A stretch of 64,000 nucleotides of DNA, taken from positions 124,001-188,000 of the forward strand of contig NZ_JBJDSB010000004.1 in NCBI RefSeq assembly GCF_044987625.1, given 5' to 3'. Origin of the DNA: Desulfobaculum sp044987625. GTDB taxonomy: Bacteria > Desulfobacterota > Desulfovibrionia > Desulfovibrionales > Desulfovibrionaceae. Every line of letters starts with the position of its first letter. Position 1 is the first letter of the stretch. The notes below the pieces were generated by a model. It saw only the letters and a program-made list of their open reading frames with translations. It ran no database searches and was not told the origin of the DNA. Below, one piece after another: positions 53,451-61,650 of this stretch. Made by a program: the position numbers and the translations under genes.

Positions 53451-53619
53451 CCTTAAAGAGCATCTGCTTGCCTTTGTAGGCGCCGCACTTGTTGCATGCA
53501 CGGTGGGGCAGAGCCGGCTCACCGCACTCGCAGTAAATTACGTTAGGAACGGAAACCTTGTCGTGAGAGCGACGCATGCCGCGCTTGGACTTGGACGTTT
53601 TCTTTTTGGGGACTGCCAT
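53440..53619 (-). CDS. rpmF: Ribosomal protein L32
   Basis: The 59-residue protein MAVPKKKTSKSKRGMRRSHD... is bL32 of the large ribosomal subunit. It has the basic N-terminus and a four-cysteine zinc ribbon (YCECGEPALPHRACNKCG). It is short and easily missed. It overlaps plsX by 11 bases and follows the YceD gene, the conserved yceD-rpmF-plsX order. Confidence 0.97.
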   Translation of the reverse strand: MAVPKKKTSKSKRGMRRSHDKVSVPNVIYCECGEPALPHRACNKCGAYKGKQMLFKDEA

Positions 53620-53684
53620 TTTCGTCTACCTCGTTTTGTGTGATGTATGTTCGCCGCCCTGAAGGGGGCGGTGACATCCGTGTA

Positions 53685-54218
53685 TTATTGCTTGTTCCGG
53701 TCCGGGACCTTCAGGCCGCGCAGGGCAGCCATGCGGGGGTCGCCGCTTTCGCTTTCGCAGGTGCACTCGCCGGTGTTGAGGTTTATGCCGCACTGGGGGC
53801 ACAGACCTTGGCACTCGGGCGAGCACAGGGGCTTGACCGGAAGGGCAAGCACGAATTGTTCCCAGAGGATGGCCCCCGCGTCAAGGACAACGATGCCGCC
53901 CTCCTCGCGCATGCGGGGTTCGTCCGTTTCGTCCGTGTCGCCGATTTCTTCATAGATGTCGAAATCCTGCTCCACGTCCACCACGGCTTGCTCCATGCAG
54001 CGGTCGCACGGGATGGATACCCGGCCGGTAACGCTGCCCTGAATGACACAGGACTTGGGACCTTGCGGGAGAACCCGCAGCCGACCTTCCAAAGGCTCCA
54101 CCACGGCAACCTTCATGCCGCAGGCTTCCCATTGCCCGGACCACAGTGTAGGGTCCGTGAAAGTAAATTCCCGGCCCTCGGCCGGGATGTCGACTGTATT
54201 GATCATAAACTTGCTCAT
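53685..54218 (-). CDS. yceD: YceD/DUF177 family protein
   Basis: The 177-residue protein belongs to the YceD (DUF177) family, linked to large-subunit rRNA and ribosome assembly. Landmarks are IPCDRCMEQAVVDVEQDFDI and the cysteine pattern CSPECQGLCPQCGINLNTGEC. The start MSKFMINTVD has TGAGGAA upstream. It is the first gene of the rpmF-plsX-fab run and lies directly below a good promoter. Confidence 0.92.
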   Translation of the reverse strand: MSKFMINTVDIPAEGREFTFTDPTLWSGQWEACGMKVAVVEPLEGRLRVLPQGPKSCVIQGSVTGRVSIPCDRCMEQAVVDVEQDFDIYEEIGDTDETDEPRMREEGGIVVLDAGAILWEQFVLALPVKPLCSPECQGLCPQCGINLNTGECTCESESGDPRMAALRGLKVPDRNKQ

Positions 54219-54240
54219 GTATTCCTCACAAGGGGCATTC

Positions 54241-54268
54241 TCTATATGTGAATATTTCACGTTGTCAA
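54241..54268 (-). promoter_or_regulatory. Promoter with embedded palindrome before yceD-rpmF-plsX
   Basis: On the minus strand a consensus TTGACA (54263-54268), 16 bases and TATAGA (54241-54246) form a strong sigma-70-like promoter. The spacer contains the palindrome GTGAAATATTCAC (54248-54260), placed where a repressor would block RNA polymerase. Confidence 0.65.
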
Positions 54269-54429
54269 GGCTAAAGCGCTTGCATTTTGCCACGGGAAGG
54301 GATAAAGGGGCAAATTCCGTGTGAGTGAATCGTACTCGCTCCTGCGGTAGAAATCGAGTAAGATCACTTGGGCGGTGCGAATTATCTGCGCTAACCGCCG
54401 AGAAATAGTGGATTTTGAGGAGGTCTCCC

Positions 54430-54627
54430 ATGAGTCAGTTTTGTGAAGTCTGCGGCAAGAAGCCCCAGGTTGGAAACAATGTGAGCCACGCGCACAACAA
54501 GACCAAGCGTCGCTTCAATCCCAACCTGCAGAAAGTCCGTGTCCAGCTCGACAGCGGCGAAGTCAAGCGCGCCAACGTGTGCACCCGTTGCATCCGTTCC
54601 GGCAAAGTGACCAAGCCCGTGAAGTAG
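54430..54627 (+). CDS. rpmB: Ribosomal protein L28
   Basis: The 65-residue bL28 has the usual start SQFCEVCGKKPQVGNNVSHA and a second CXXC (CTRCIRSGKV), so it is the zinc-binding form. GAGGAGG precedes the ATG. It diverges from the yceD operon and is followed by a strong terminator. Confidence 0.97.
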   Translation: MSQFCEVCGKKPQVGNNVSHAHNKTKRRFNPNLQKVRVQLDSGEVKRANVCTRCIRSGKVTKPVK

Positions 54628-54668
54628 CGCGGATTGCCTGGTGCGTGCCGCGCACAGGAATTTTGCGG

Positions 54669-54698
54669 AAAAGCCCCGGCAGTGTGCCGGGGCTTTTT
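54669..54698 (+). terminator. Terminator of rpmB
   Basis: A 13-bp stem with GCCCCGGCA core (54669-54681 with 54685-54697), loop GTG and a T-run form a classic terminator 41 bases after rpmB. Confidence 0.93.
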
Positions 54699-54808
54699 GT
54701 TTTGGTGCAGACCGGAAAGGCCCGCCAACGCTCCGGCGCGCCGGAGCATTCAATTGGGCCACCGCGCGCCCATGCCAGCGCCGCACCACGCAGGCCGCAG
54801 CGCCAACG

Positions 54809-54848
54809 AACCCGCCCCCGCAGGACGTGTCCTGCGGGGGCGGGTTTT
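54809..54848 (+). repeat. Long hairpin, copy 1 of a repeated terminator-like element
   Basis: An 18-bp perfect stem AACCCGCCCCCGCAGGAC (54809-54826 with 54829-54846) and a T-run are followed by GTGTGCTG. A nearly identical element lies at 55633-55673, so the CbrC-family gene is bracketed. The stretch 54699-54808 otherwise holds nothing that I can support. Confidence 0.85.
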
Positions 54849-54864
54849 GTGTGCTGGGCAATCG

Positions 54865-55458
54865 TTACGTGAAATCCATGTAGTACAAGAGTTTTCCGCA
54901 TTTGCGGCACTTGAACTTATAGACAGCAGGATCCATGACCGGTTGGTAGACGGAAACATATCCTGCCCAGTCTTCGTGGCTCATGCAGTAGGTTTTGAGG
55001 AATGTTTCGAGGTCTTCGCCGTTAAAGGCGAGCAGGTCCTCACGTGTGGCATCGCCGTAGCATTCACATGCATCCGCGCAATGGTAGAGCCAGTCGTTGT
55101 CCTGCCATGTTTCCAAGTGGGGTGTCCGTTCCTCAACGTGGCGAAGAACCTCGGGTGGCACGTCCTCGGGGATGTCGGTCCCGCAGGAATTGAAGGTGCC
55201 TTTATACTTTTGCGCCGCGGAGCCGTCAGCGATGCACCATGGGCAAAACTGAACCCCATCTGGTGCAATTGCGGAGTATATAACGCCGCTGTGCCGATAG
55301 TCGCTGTGTTTGCCACAGCAGTCGCAGATGCCGGGGTTCAATTCGATGGATTTGGTGTGGATGGGGTCGGGGTAGTAGGGGAAGTAGGGAAATTCGATGC
55401 CGTATTTCTCTTTGATGAAGGCGCTGATTTGGACGCCCTGTCGCTGGTCTGTACTCAT
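54865..55458 (-). CDS. CbrC family (UPF0167) protein
   Basis: The 197-residue cysteine-rich protein resembles CbrC, linked in E. coli to colicin E2 tolerance. It has FPYFPYYPDPIHTKSIE near the start, then CDCCGKHSDYRHSG, FCPWCIADGSAAQKY and a C-terminal FKCRKCGKLLYYMDF. The cysteine pairs suggest zinc binding. AGAGGA precedes the ATG. The gene is isolated between two identical hairpins, which hints at separate acquisition. Confidence 0.85.
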   Translation of the reverse strand: MSTDQRQGVQISAFIKEKYGIEFPYFPYYPDPIHTKSIELNPGICDCCGKHSDYRHSGVIYSAIAPDGVQFCPWCIADGSAAQKYKGTFNSCGTDIPEDVPPEVLRHVEERTPHLETWQDNDWLYHCADACECYGDATREDLLAFNGEDLETFLKTYCMSHEDWAGYVSVYQPVMDPAVYKFKCRKCGKLLYYMDFT

Positions 55459-55632
55459 TGTGCTTTTCCTCTGGTTTATAGAACCGGGCACATCGCACAT
55501 AGAGGAAAAGGCGTATCGTTTCAACTGCGCCAAATTTTTGGCGATAATGGATGGATCGGCCCAGCGCTATGCTGGGCAGGGCGTCTGAACTGCGGCGTCT
55601 GGTTTCAGCCGCGTTATGAAAGCCGGGAAACG

Positions 55633-55673
55633 AACCCGCCCCCGCAGGACGTGTCCTGCGGGGGCGGGTTTTT
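55633..55673 (+). repeat. Long hairpin, copy 2 of the repeated terminator-like element
   Basis: The same 18-bp stem and two-base loop as at 54809-54848, here followed by one more T, then GTGTGCTG. Upstream of both copies the bases CG are also shared. It may also serve as terminator for gltX on the minus strand, whose stop is 25 bases away. Confidence 0.85.
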
Positions 55674-55697
55674 GTGTGCTGAAAGGCGGGGGAGGGG

Positions 55698-57089
55698 CTA
55701 CAGGGCCAGGGCGCGGTCCATGCGGGCCAGCGTCTTGTCCTTGCCGAGCACGAAGAGGGTTTCGTGCAGGCCCGGGCTGAAGGTGCGGCCGGTGACGGCC
55801 ACGCGGATGGGCTGGGCGATTTTGCCGAACTTGATTTCCTTCTGCTCCACGAAGCCATTCAGGGCGGCGTCGAGAGCCTCTTCGGTGAATTCGGGCAGGT
55901 CGGCCAGCATGGCGCGGACTTCGGCCAGCAGCTCGCGCGCGGCGGGCTTCAGGTGCTTTTTCACGGCCTTTTCGTCGTACTCCAGCGTGTCGTCATCCAC
56001 GAGGAAGAAGGCGCACTGTTCGGCCATGTCGGCCATGGTGACGGCGCGCGGCTGGTACAGGGGCACGATTTGGGCCAGCGTGTCGTGGCTTGCCGTGATG
56101 CCGAGGTCCTTGAGGTGGCGGTCCAGAAGGCCCACCAGACGCTCTACGTCCGCTTCCTTGATGTAGTGGGCGTTGACGCTTTCCAGCTTCTTCACGTCGA
56201 ACATGGCGGGGGAGCTGTTCAGGCCGTCGGTGGAGAAGACCTTGAGCAGTTCGTCCATGGTGAAGAATTCGTCGTCGCCGTGGCCCCAGCCGAGGCGCAC
56301 CAGATAGTTGCGCACGGCCTCGGGCAGAAAGCCCATCTTTTCGTATTCCATGACGCTCATGGCGCCGTGGCGCTTGGAGAGCTTCTTCTTGTCGTTGCCG
56401 AAGATCATGGGCACGTGGCCAAAGCGCGGCACGGTAAAGCCCAGCGCCTCGTACAGGGCAATCTGCTTGGGCGTGTTGGACAGGTGGTCCTCGCCGCGCA
56501 GAATGTGGGTCATGCCCATGTCGGCGTCGTCAACGACCACGGCAAGGTTGTACATGGGGGAGCCGTCGGCGCGGCGAATGATGAAGTCGTCCACCATTTC
56601 CTCGTACTCCATAGCCATGTCACCCTTGACCATATCCTTCCACGCGCAGGTGCCGGAGGGCGCCTTGAAGCGCACCACGCGGCCTTCGCCGGGGGCGAGG
56701 TTCTTGGCGCGGCACGAGCCGTCGTACTTGGGCTTGCGGCCTTCCTGACGGGCCTTTTCGCGCATGGCGTCCACCTCTTCGGTGGAGCATTCGCAGTAGT
56801 AGGCGCGGCCGGAAGCGATGAGCTGTTCAATGGCCTCGTTGTAGCGCTCCGTGCGCTGGCTCTGGAAGTAGGGGCCTTCGTCCCAATCCAGACCGAGCCA
56901 CGTCATGCCGTCGAGGATGGCCTGGGTCATCTCCTCGGTGGAGCGGGCCTTGTCGGTATCCTCAATGCGCAGGACAAAGTGCCCGCCGTTGGCACGGGCG
57001 AGCAGCCAGTTGAACAGGGCGGTGCGGGCGCCGCCGATGTGCAGAAATCCCGTAGGACTCGGGGGAAAACGTGTAACCATTGCGCTCAT
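55698..57089 (-). CDS. gltX: Glutamyl-tRNA synthetase
   Basis: The 463-residue class I synthetase charges tRNA-Glu, which also feeds tetrapyrrole synthesis. The HIGH-type motif is PPSPTGFLHIGGARTALFNW and the KMSKS-type motif is KKKLSKRHGAMSV. The zinc region is partly reduced. The start MSAMVTRFP has AGGAGA upstream. It stands alone between the repeated hairpin and the NifU-like gene. Confidence 0.98.
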   Translation of the reverse strand: MSAMVTRFPPSPTGFLHIGGARTALFNWLLARANGGHFVLRIEDTDKARSTEEMTQAILDGMTWLGLDWDEGPYFQSQRTERYNEAIEQLIASGRAYYCECSTEEVDAMREKARQEGRKPKYDGSCRAKNLAPGEGRVVRFKAPSGTCAWKDMVKGDMAMEYEEMVDDFIIRRADGSPMYNLAVVVDDADMGMTHILRGEDHLSNTPKQIALYEALGFTVPRFGHVPMIFGNDKKKLSKRHGAMSVMEYEKMGFLPEAVRNYLVRLGWGHGDDEFFTMDELLKVFSTDGLNSSPAMFDVKKLESVNAHYIKEADVERLVGLLDRHLKDLGITASHDTLAQIVPLYQPRAVTMADMAEQCAFFLVDDDTLEYDEKAVKKHLKPAARELLAEVRAMLADLPEFTEEALDAALNGFVEQKEIKFGKIAQPIRVAVTGRTFSPGLHETLFVLGKDKTLARMDRALAL

Positions 57090-57220
57090 TGGTTTCTCCT
57101 GAAATGCGAATATATTGGGCGGCGTCCGTGGAGCGCCGTGAGAAATAATGCTATACGACAAATGCCCCGCAGCCGTCACGGAGGCGGCGCGGGGCGGGAA
57201 CGGCGAATGGGGCGGGCCTG

Positions 57221-57442
57221 TTAAACAGCCTCAACGCCCTTGATTTCGGGGACTTCCTTGAGGATGAACCGTTCGATGCCGTGCTTGAGGGTCATCTGGG
57301 ACATGGGACAGCCCTTGCAGGCGCCCTGAAGGCGGACCTTGACGATGCCGTCGTCGGTGACTTCGACGAGTTCCACGTCGCCGCCGTCGGCTTGGAGTGC
57401 GGGCCGGACTTGTTCCAGCGCCGCTTCAATCTTTTCCCGCAT
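57221..57442 (-). CDS. NifU C-terminal-domain (Nfu-type) iron-sulfur protein
   Basis: The 73-residue protein is a stand-alone NifU C-terminal domain. It has LQADGGDVELVEV and the cluster-binding GACKGCPMSQMTLKHGIE. Such proteins carry and deliver 4Fe-4S clusters. AAGGAGG lies before the ATG. The many iron-sulfur proteins nearby (DsrK, DsrO, radical SAM) are possible clients, but this is inference. Confidence 0.95.
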   Translation of the reverse strand: MREKIEAALEQVRPALQADGGDVELVEVTDDGIVKVRLQGACKGCPMSQMTLKHGIERFILKEVPEIKGVEAV

Positions 57443-57475
57443 GGCAATCCTCCTTGCGCGGTGGTTTGCCTTGGG

Positions 57476-57505
57476 CGTGTAGCGCCAACGCCCCGCGCTT
57501 GTCAA
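57476..57505 (-). promoter_or_regulatory. Candidate promoter for the Nfu-type gene
   Basis: On the minus strand TTGACA (57500-57505), 18 bases and TACACG (57476-57481) lie 34 bases before the start codon. Confidence 0.4.
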
Positions 57506-57651
57506 TTTCCCAGCCCACGATGGACCGGGCGTGTTCTTGACAAGACTGTACGCGAAACCGTAGGCCCGTGCATCCATTATACACCTGCCCGGCCCGGCGT
57601 GCCGGGCGGCATGATAACCGCCAACCACCGTTATTTATGGAGTCTCAGCCC

Positions 57652-58830
57652 ATGCGTGTCACCCTTGTGGTCGGAGCCCGGCCCCAGTTCGTCAAGGCCG
57701 CTGTTTTGGAGCGCGCCCTTGTGGCCGCCGGAATCGAGGTCCGGCTTCTGCACACCGGTCAGCACTACGATGACCTGATGTCGTCCATATTTTTTAAGGA
57801 ATTGGGCCTGTCCGAGCCGCAGGTGAACCTTGGCGCAGGCTCCGGCAGCCATGGCGAGCAGACCGCCGCCATGCTGGCGGGCATTGAGGCGGACCTGATG
57901 GACCAGCGGCCGGACGCCGTCATTGTTCCGGGCGATACGAATTCCACTCTGGCGGGGGCCCTTGCCGCCGCCAAGCTGGGCATTCCGGTTATGCATGTGG
58001 AGGCGGGGCTGCGTTCCTTTAACCGCGCCATGCCCGAGGAGCACAACCGCGTGCTCACGGACCATCTGGCCGATGTGCTCTTCGCCACCACGCCCACCGC
58101 CGTGGCGAACCTGCGCCGCGAGGGCAAGGACAATGTGGCGGCGGACGGCGCGCTGGTGCAGGCAGGCGATGTGGCGGACCTGCCCCTTGGCGGCGGCGCG
58201 CCGCTGGTGGTGAACGTTGGCGACGTGATGTTTGACGCGGCGACCCGCTACGGCGCACAGGCCGAGGAGCAGGGCCGCACGCTGGACAGGCTGGCCCTGA
58301 AGCCGGGCGAATACGTGCTGGCAACGGTGCACCGGGCCGAGAATACGGGCGTTGGCCGCAGGCTGTCCTTTATTTTCCGCGGCCTTGCGGAGATTGCGCG
58401 CCGGGTGCCTGTGGTGCTGCCCCTGCATCCGCGCACGGGCAATGCCATCAACTCCGCCATTACCGGGCGCTGGCCCATCCCAATGGCTGGCATGACCGTG
58501 ATTGAGCCGCAGGGCTACATGGATATGCTCCAGTTGGTGAAAAATGCCCGCGCCGTGTGCACGGACTCCGGCGGCCTGCAAAAGGAGGCCTACTTCTTCG
58601 GCAAGCCCTGCGTAACCCTGCGCGATGAAACCGAATGGACGGAGCTGGTGGACTGCGGCGCCAATGTGGTGGCCGGGGCCGACCCCGACACCATCCCCGA
58701 AGCCTACGAGGCTGTGCGCGATGCCGTCATTGAGCCGTCCGGCGGCGTCTTCGGCACCGGCAAGGCTGGCGAAGCCGTGGCCGCTGTGGTACGTCAATTT
58801 TTGGAAAAGCAGGCATCCCAAAAGGGATAA
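57652..58830 (+). CDS. wecB: UDP-N-acetylglucosamine 2-epimerase (non-hydrolysing)
   Basis: The 392-residue cytoplasmic enzyme interconverts UDP-GlcNAc and UDP-ManNAc for surface polysaccharides. Landmarks are VVGARPQFVKAAVL at the start, LHTGQHYDDLMSS, PGDTNSTLAGALAA, HVEAGLRSFNRAMPEE and, at the C-terminus, CTDSGGLQKEAYFFGKP. The start MRVTLVVGARP has GGAG upstream. The following gap 58831-59047 holds only an 11-bp hairpin (58886-58911) without a T-run. Confidence 0.96.
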   Translation: MRVTLVVGARPQFVKAAVLERALVAAGIEVRLLHTGQHYDDLMSSIFFKELGLSEPQVNLGAGSGSHGEQTAAMLAGIEADLMDQRPDAVIVPGDTNSTLAGALAAAKLGIPVMHVEAGLRSFNRAMPEEHNRVLTDHLADVLFATTPTAVANLRREGKDNVAADGALVQAGDVADLPLGGGAPLVVNVGDVMFDAATRYGAQAEEQGRTLDRLALKPGEYVLATVHRAENTGVGRRLSFIFRGLAEIARRVPVVLPLHPRTGNAINSAITGRWPIPMAGMTVIEPQGYMDMLQLVKNARAVCTDSGGLQKEAYFFGKPCVTLRDETEWTELVDCGANVVAGADPDTIPEAYEAVRDAVIEPSGGVFGTGKAGEAVAAVVRQFLEKQASQKG

Positions 58831-59047
58831 GCGCTTGCGGCGGCGCGCGGATTGACCGCGTTGCCCCGCCCCACGGTGCTTTTTCGCGGCGCGGACAGTT
58901 GTCTGCGCCGCTTGCGCAAGAAGGCCCGGACGGGTTGTGACCGCCTGCGCCTTTTCAGCGCGCGGCTTTTCCGTCATCATACAATCAAGCTGGAACCGCT
59001 CCGCATGGGGCGGCCCATGGCGGAGACCACTTCCGCCGGAGGACGAT

Positions 59048-60202
59048 ATGACGCAGGACTCTCGGCCCGGGATTTCATGGCCCGCGCCTCGGGGCAGCCG
59101 CTACTATTCGCTGTTCCTGTTCACCCTCATCCTTTTCGCCCTGTATCTGGCGTACAGGGTATTTAGCCCATTTCTTCATCCCATCATTTTTTCCGGCGTG
59201 TTGGCGGCCATTTGTACGCCCATGTTCACCCGCATCTCCAGCCGCCTTGGCGGGCACGAGAATGTCGCCGCTGGTATTGTGGTCTTGTTGGTGACGGTGT
59301 GCGTGTTCATCCCCGCGTTCTTTTTTCTGACGGGGCTGGCCACTCAGGGCGCGCAGTCCATTGCCGCCGTGACCGACTGGATACGGCATACGGACTTTGA
59401 CGCGCTGCTGGGGCAAAGCCGCTTTGACGCCGTGAGCGCGTGGCTGAGCGACAAGCTCCCCTACATCCATCTGGAGGACATCGACATCCAGTCCGGTCTG
59501 CTGCGCTTTTCGCGGCAGGTGGGCGAAACGTCCATCCAACTGGGCACGGGCCTGCTGACGGATGCGTTCAGCGTGCTGCTGGACTTTTTCATCATGCTGT
59601 TCATCCTGTTCTTTTTGTTGCGCGATGGACGGCGCATTGTCGCCACGGTGAAGTATCTCTCTCCTCTGCGTGAGGAGCAGGAGGACTCTATCATCTACAG
59701 CCTGCGCCGCGTGTCGCGCTCCGTGCTTGTGGGGGGCCTGCTGGTGGCGATGCTGCAGGGTTTGGCCGGCGGCGTTGGTCTGGCGGCCGTGGACATCCCC
59801 GCGCTGTTTTGGGGCACGATGATGGGCTTTTCCTCGCTTATTCCGGTGCTGGGCACGGGCCTTGTGTGGGTGCCGGCCTCGGGATACCTGCTCATTGTGG
59901 GCAAGTGGAAGGCCGCGGTGTTTCTGATGCTGTGGTGCGGGTTGTTGGTGACCAGCATTGATACGTTCCTGCGGCCGTACTTTATGCGCGGTGCGTCGGG
60001 GATGCCGCTGATTTATATTTTCCTTTCCGTTATTGGCGGGCTTCAGGCCTTTGGCCCGCCCGGCCTCCTGTACGGGCCGCTCATTCTCTCCTTTGCCATG
60101 GTGATGCTGCGCATCTACGGCGAGGAGTACCGGGACGTGCTGATGGAAAAGGAATTCATCGGGCCGAAGCCCGAGGATTCCACCACGACACACGACGACT
60201 AA
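59048..60202 (+). CDS. AI-2E family transporter (UPF0118)
   Basis: The 384-residue membrane protein has about seven to eight hydrophobic segments and the family features FFIMLFILFFLLRDGRRI and, further on, PVLGTGLVWVPASGYLL and FLRPYFMRG. The family includes the AI-2 exporter TqsA and Na+/H+ antiporters, so the substrate is unknown. GGAGGA precedes the ATG. A terminator follows four bases after the stop. Confidence 0.92.
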   Translation: MTQDSRPGISWPAPRGSRYYSLFLFTLILFALYLAYRVFSPFLHPIIFSGVLAAICTPMFTRISSRLGGHENVAAGIVVLLVTVCVFIPAFFFLTGLATQGAQSIAAVTDWIRHTDFDALLGQSRFDAVSAWLSDKLPYIHLEDIDIQSGLLRFSRQVGETSIQLGTGLLTDAFSVLLDFFIMLFILFFLLRDGRRIVATVKYLSPLREEQEDSIIYSLRRVSRSVLVGGLLVAMLQGLAGGVGLAAVDIPALFWGTMMGFSSLIPVLGTGLVWVPASGYLLIVGKWKAAVFLMLWCGLLVTSIDTFLRPYFMRGASGMPLIYIFLSVIGGLQAFGPPGLLYGPLILSFAMVMLRIYGEEYRDVLMEKEFIGPKPEDSTTTHDD

Positions 60203-60205
60203 ACA

Positions 60206-60243
60206 GCGCGCCGCACCGGCAGGACCGGGGCGGCGCGTTTTTT
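60206..60243 (+). terminator. Terminator after the AI-2E family gene
   Basis: GCGCGCCGC (60206-60214) pairs with GCGGCGCG (60230-60237), with additional inner pairing, and is followed by six T. It lies just before the ribosome-binding site of the next gene, so that gene needs its own promoter or read-through. Confidence 0.85.
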
Positions 60244-60258
60244 CTGGCAGGAGGCGCT

Positions 60259-61557
60259 GTGAAGGTTGTGCATATCATCACCGGGCTCGGCGTTGGCGGG
60301 GCAGAGACCAGCCTTGCGCGTCTGGCCCCGCGCCTTGCGCGGCGCGGGGTGGTGCAGCAGGTGGTGAGTCTGCTGCCGCCCGGTCCCCTTGCCGCGCCCC
60401 TTGAGGCGGCGGGCGTTCCCGTTGCCAGCCTGCATCTGCGGCGCGGTGCGCCGTCCCCCGCCGCGCTGTGGCGGCTTGTCCGGCTGCTGCGGCGCGAGAA
60501 TCCGGACGTGGTGCAGACGTGGCTCTACCACGCGGACCTGCTGGGCCTTGTGGCCGCAGGGCTTGCGCGCCGGGGGCAGGTGGTGTGGAACATCCGCTGC
60601 GCGGACATGGACCTGTCGCGCTACGCCCGGACCACGGCGTGGACCGTGGCGGCCTGCGCACGGCTGTCCGGCCGCCCCGCCGCTGTGGTGACCAACTCCG
60701 GCCGCGCCGCGTGGTACCACACGCACAAGCTGGGCTACCACCCGCGCCGGGTGGAGGTCATCCCCAACGGTTTTGACGGCGAGGTCTTCCGCCCCGAGTC
60801 GCCCCCAACCTCTCCCCCCAGCCATTCGTCAGAGCATTCCCCGGAGCATCTGCCACAACAGTCCTCAGACCTGCCCCAAAACCAATTTATCAATCCGTCC
60901 CTGGAGTCTTCCTTAAAGCAAGCTCCGGAGGGCCATGTGGAGCATGCGCAGGACGGCGGCCTCGCACCGGGCGCGCGCCGTCGGCGCGAGGCGTGGGGTA
61001 TTGGGCCGGAGGCGTTCGTCATCGGCATGGCCGCCCGCTTTGACCCCATGAAGGGGCACGACGTCCTTGCGCAGGCGCTGGGCCGCCTTGGGCCGGAATC
61101 CGGCGTGGTGTGCGTGCTGTGCGGTGAGGGCATGGAGGCGTCGAACGCGGAGCTTGTGGCCCTGCTGGACAGCGCAGGTGCATCGGCCATGGTGCGCCTT
61201 GTGGGGCGGCAGGAGGATATGCCGGGCTTCTATACGGCGCTGGATGTGGCCGTGACGGCCTCGCACACCGAGAGTTTTCCCAATGCCGTGGGCGAGGCCA
61301 TGGCCTGCGGCGTGCCCTGTGTGGTGACCGATGTTGGCGATGCGGCGGAGATTGTGGCGGAAACGGGGCTGGTGGTGGCCCCCGGTGCGCCGGAGGATCT
61401 GGCCCGCGCCATCCGCGCCATGCGCGACATGCCCCGGCAGGATCGCCAGCGCCGCGGAGCCGTGGCGCGCGAGCGCGTGCTCCTGTGCTACGGCGTGGAC
61501 GTGATGACCGAAAAGTACATGCGCCTGTACCAGAGCCTTGTGGCCCCCGAGGGCTGA
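60259..61557 (+). CDS. GT4-type glycosyltransferase with low-complexity inter-domain insert
   Basis: The 432-residue GT-B enzyme begins VVHIITGLGVGGAETSLARL. Its C-terminal half has the donor-site segment HTESFPNAVGEAMACGVPCV and TDVGDAAEIV. Between the two Rossmann domains (about residues 180-240) lies a Ser/Pro/Glu/His/Gln-rich stretch (PPSHSSEHSPEHLPQQSS) whose DNA (about 60800-60960) is clearly less GC-rich than the rest. The GTG start has AGGAGG upstream. A role in surface glycan synthesis alongside wecB is inferred. Confidence 0.9.
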   Translation: MKVVHIITGLGVGGAETSLARLAPRLARRGVVQQVVSLLPPGPLAAPLEAAGVPVASLHLRRGAPSPAALWRLVRLLRRENPDVVQTWLYHADLLGLVAAGLARRGQVVWNIRCADMDLSRYARTTAWTVAACARLSGRPAAVVTNSGRAAWYHTHKLGYHPRRVEVIPNGFDGEVFRPESPPTSPPSHSSEHSPEHLPQQSSDLPQNQFINPSLESSLKQAPEGHVEHAQDGGLAPGARRRREAWGIGPEAFVIGMAARFDPMKGHDVLAQALGRLGPESGVVCVLCGEGMEASNAELVALLDSAGASAMVRLVGRQEDMPGFYTALDVAVTASHTESFPNAVGEAMACGVPCVVTDVGDAAEIVAETGLVVAPGAPEDLARAIRAMRDMPRQDRQRRGAVARERVLLCYGVDVMTEKYMRLYQSLVAPEG

Positions 61558-61650
61558 TGGTGTCCCGTCTCGCCGCCCTCGGCCGCGCCGTTTCTCGCCA
61601 CTGTTGGGCCCGCGAATCCGCGCACGAGCCGCGCTGTAGCGTCCGTGGGG

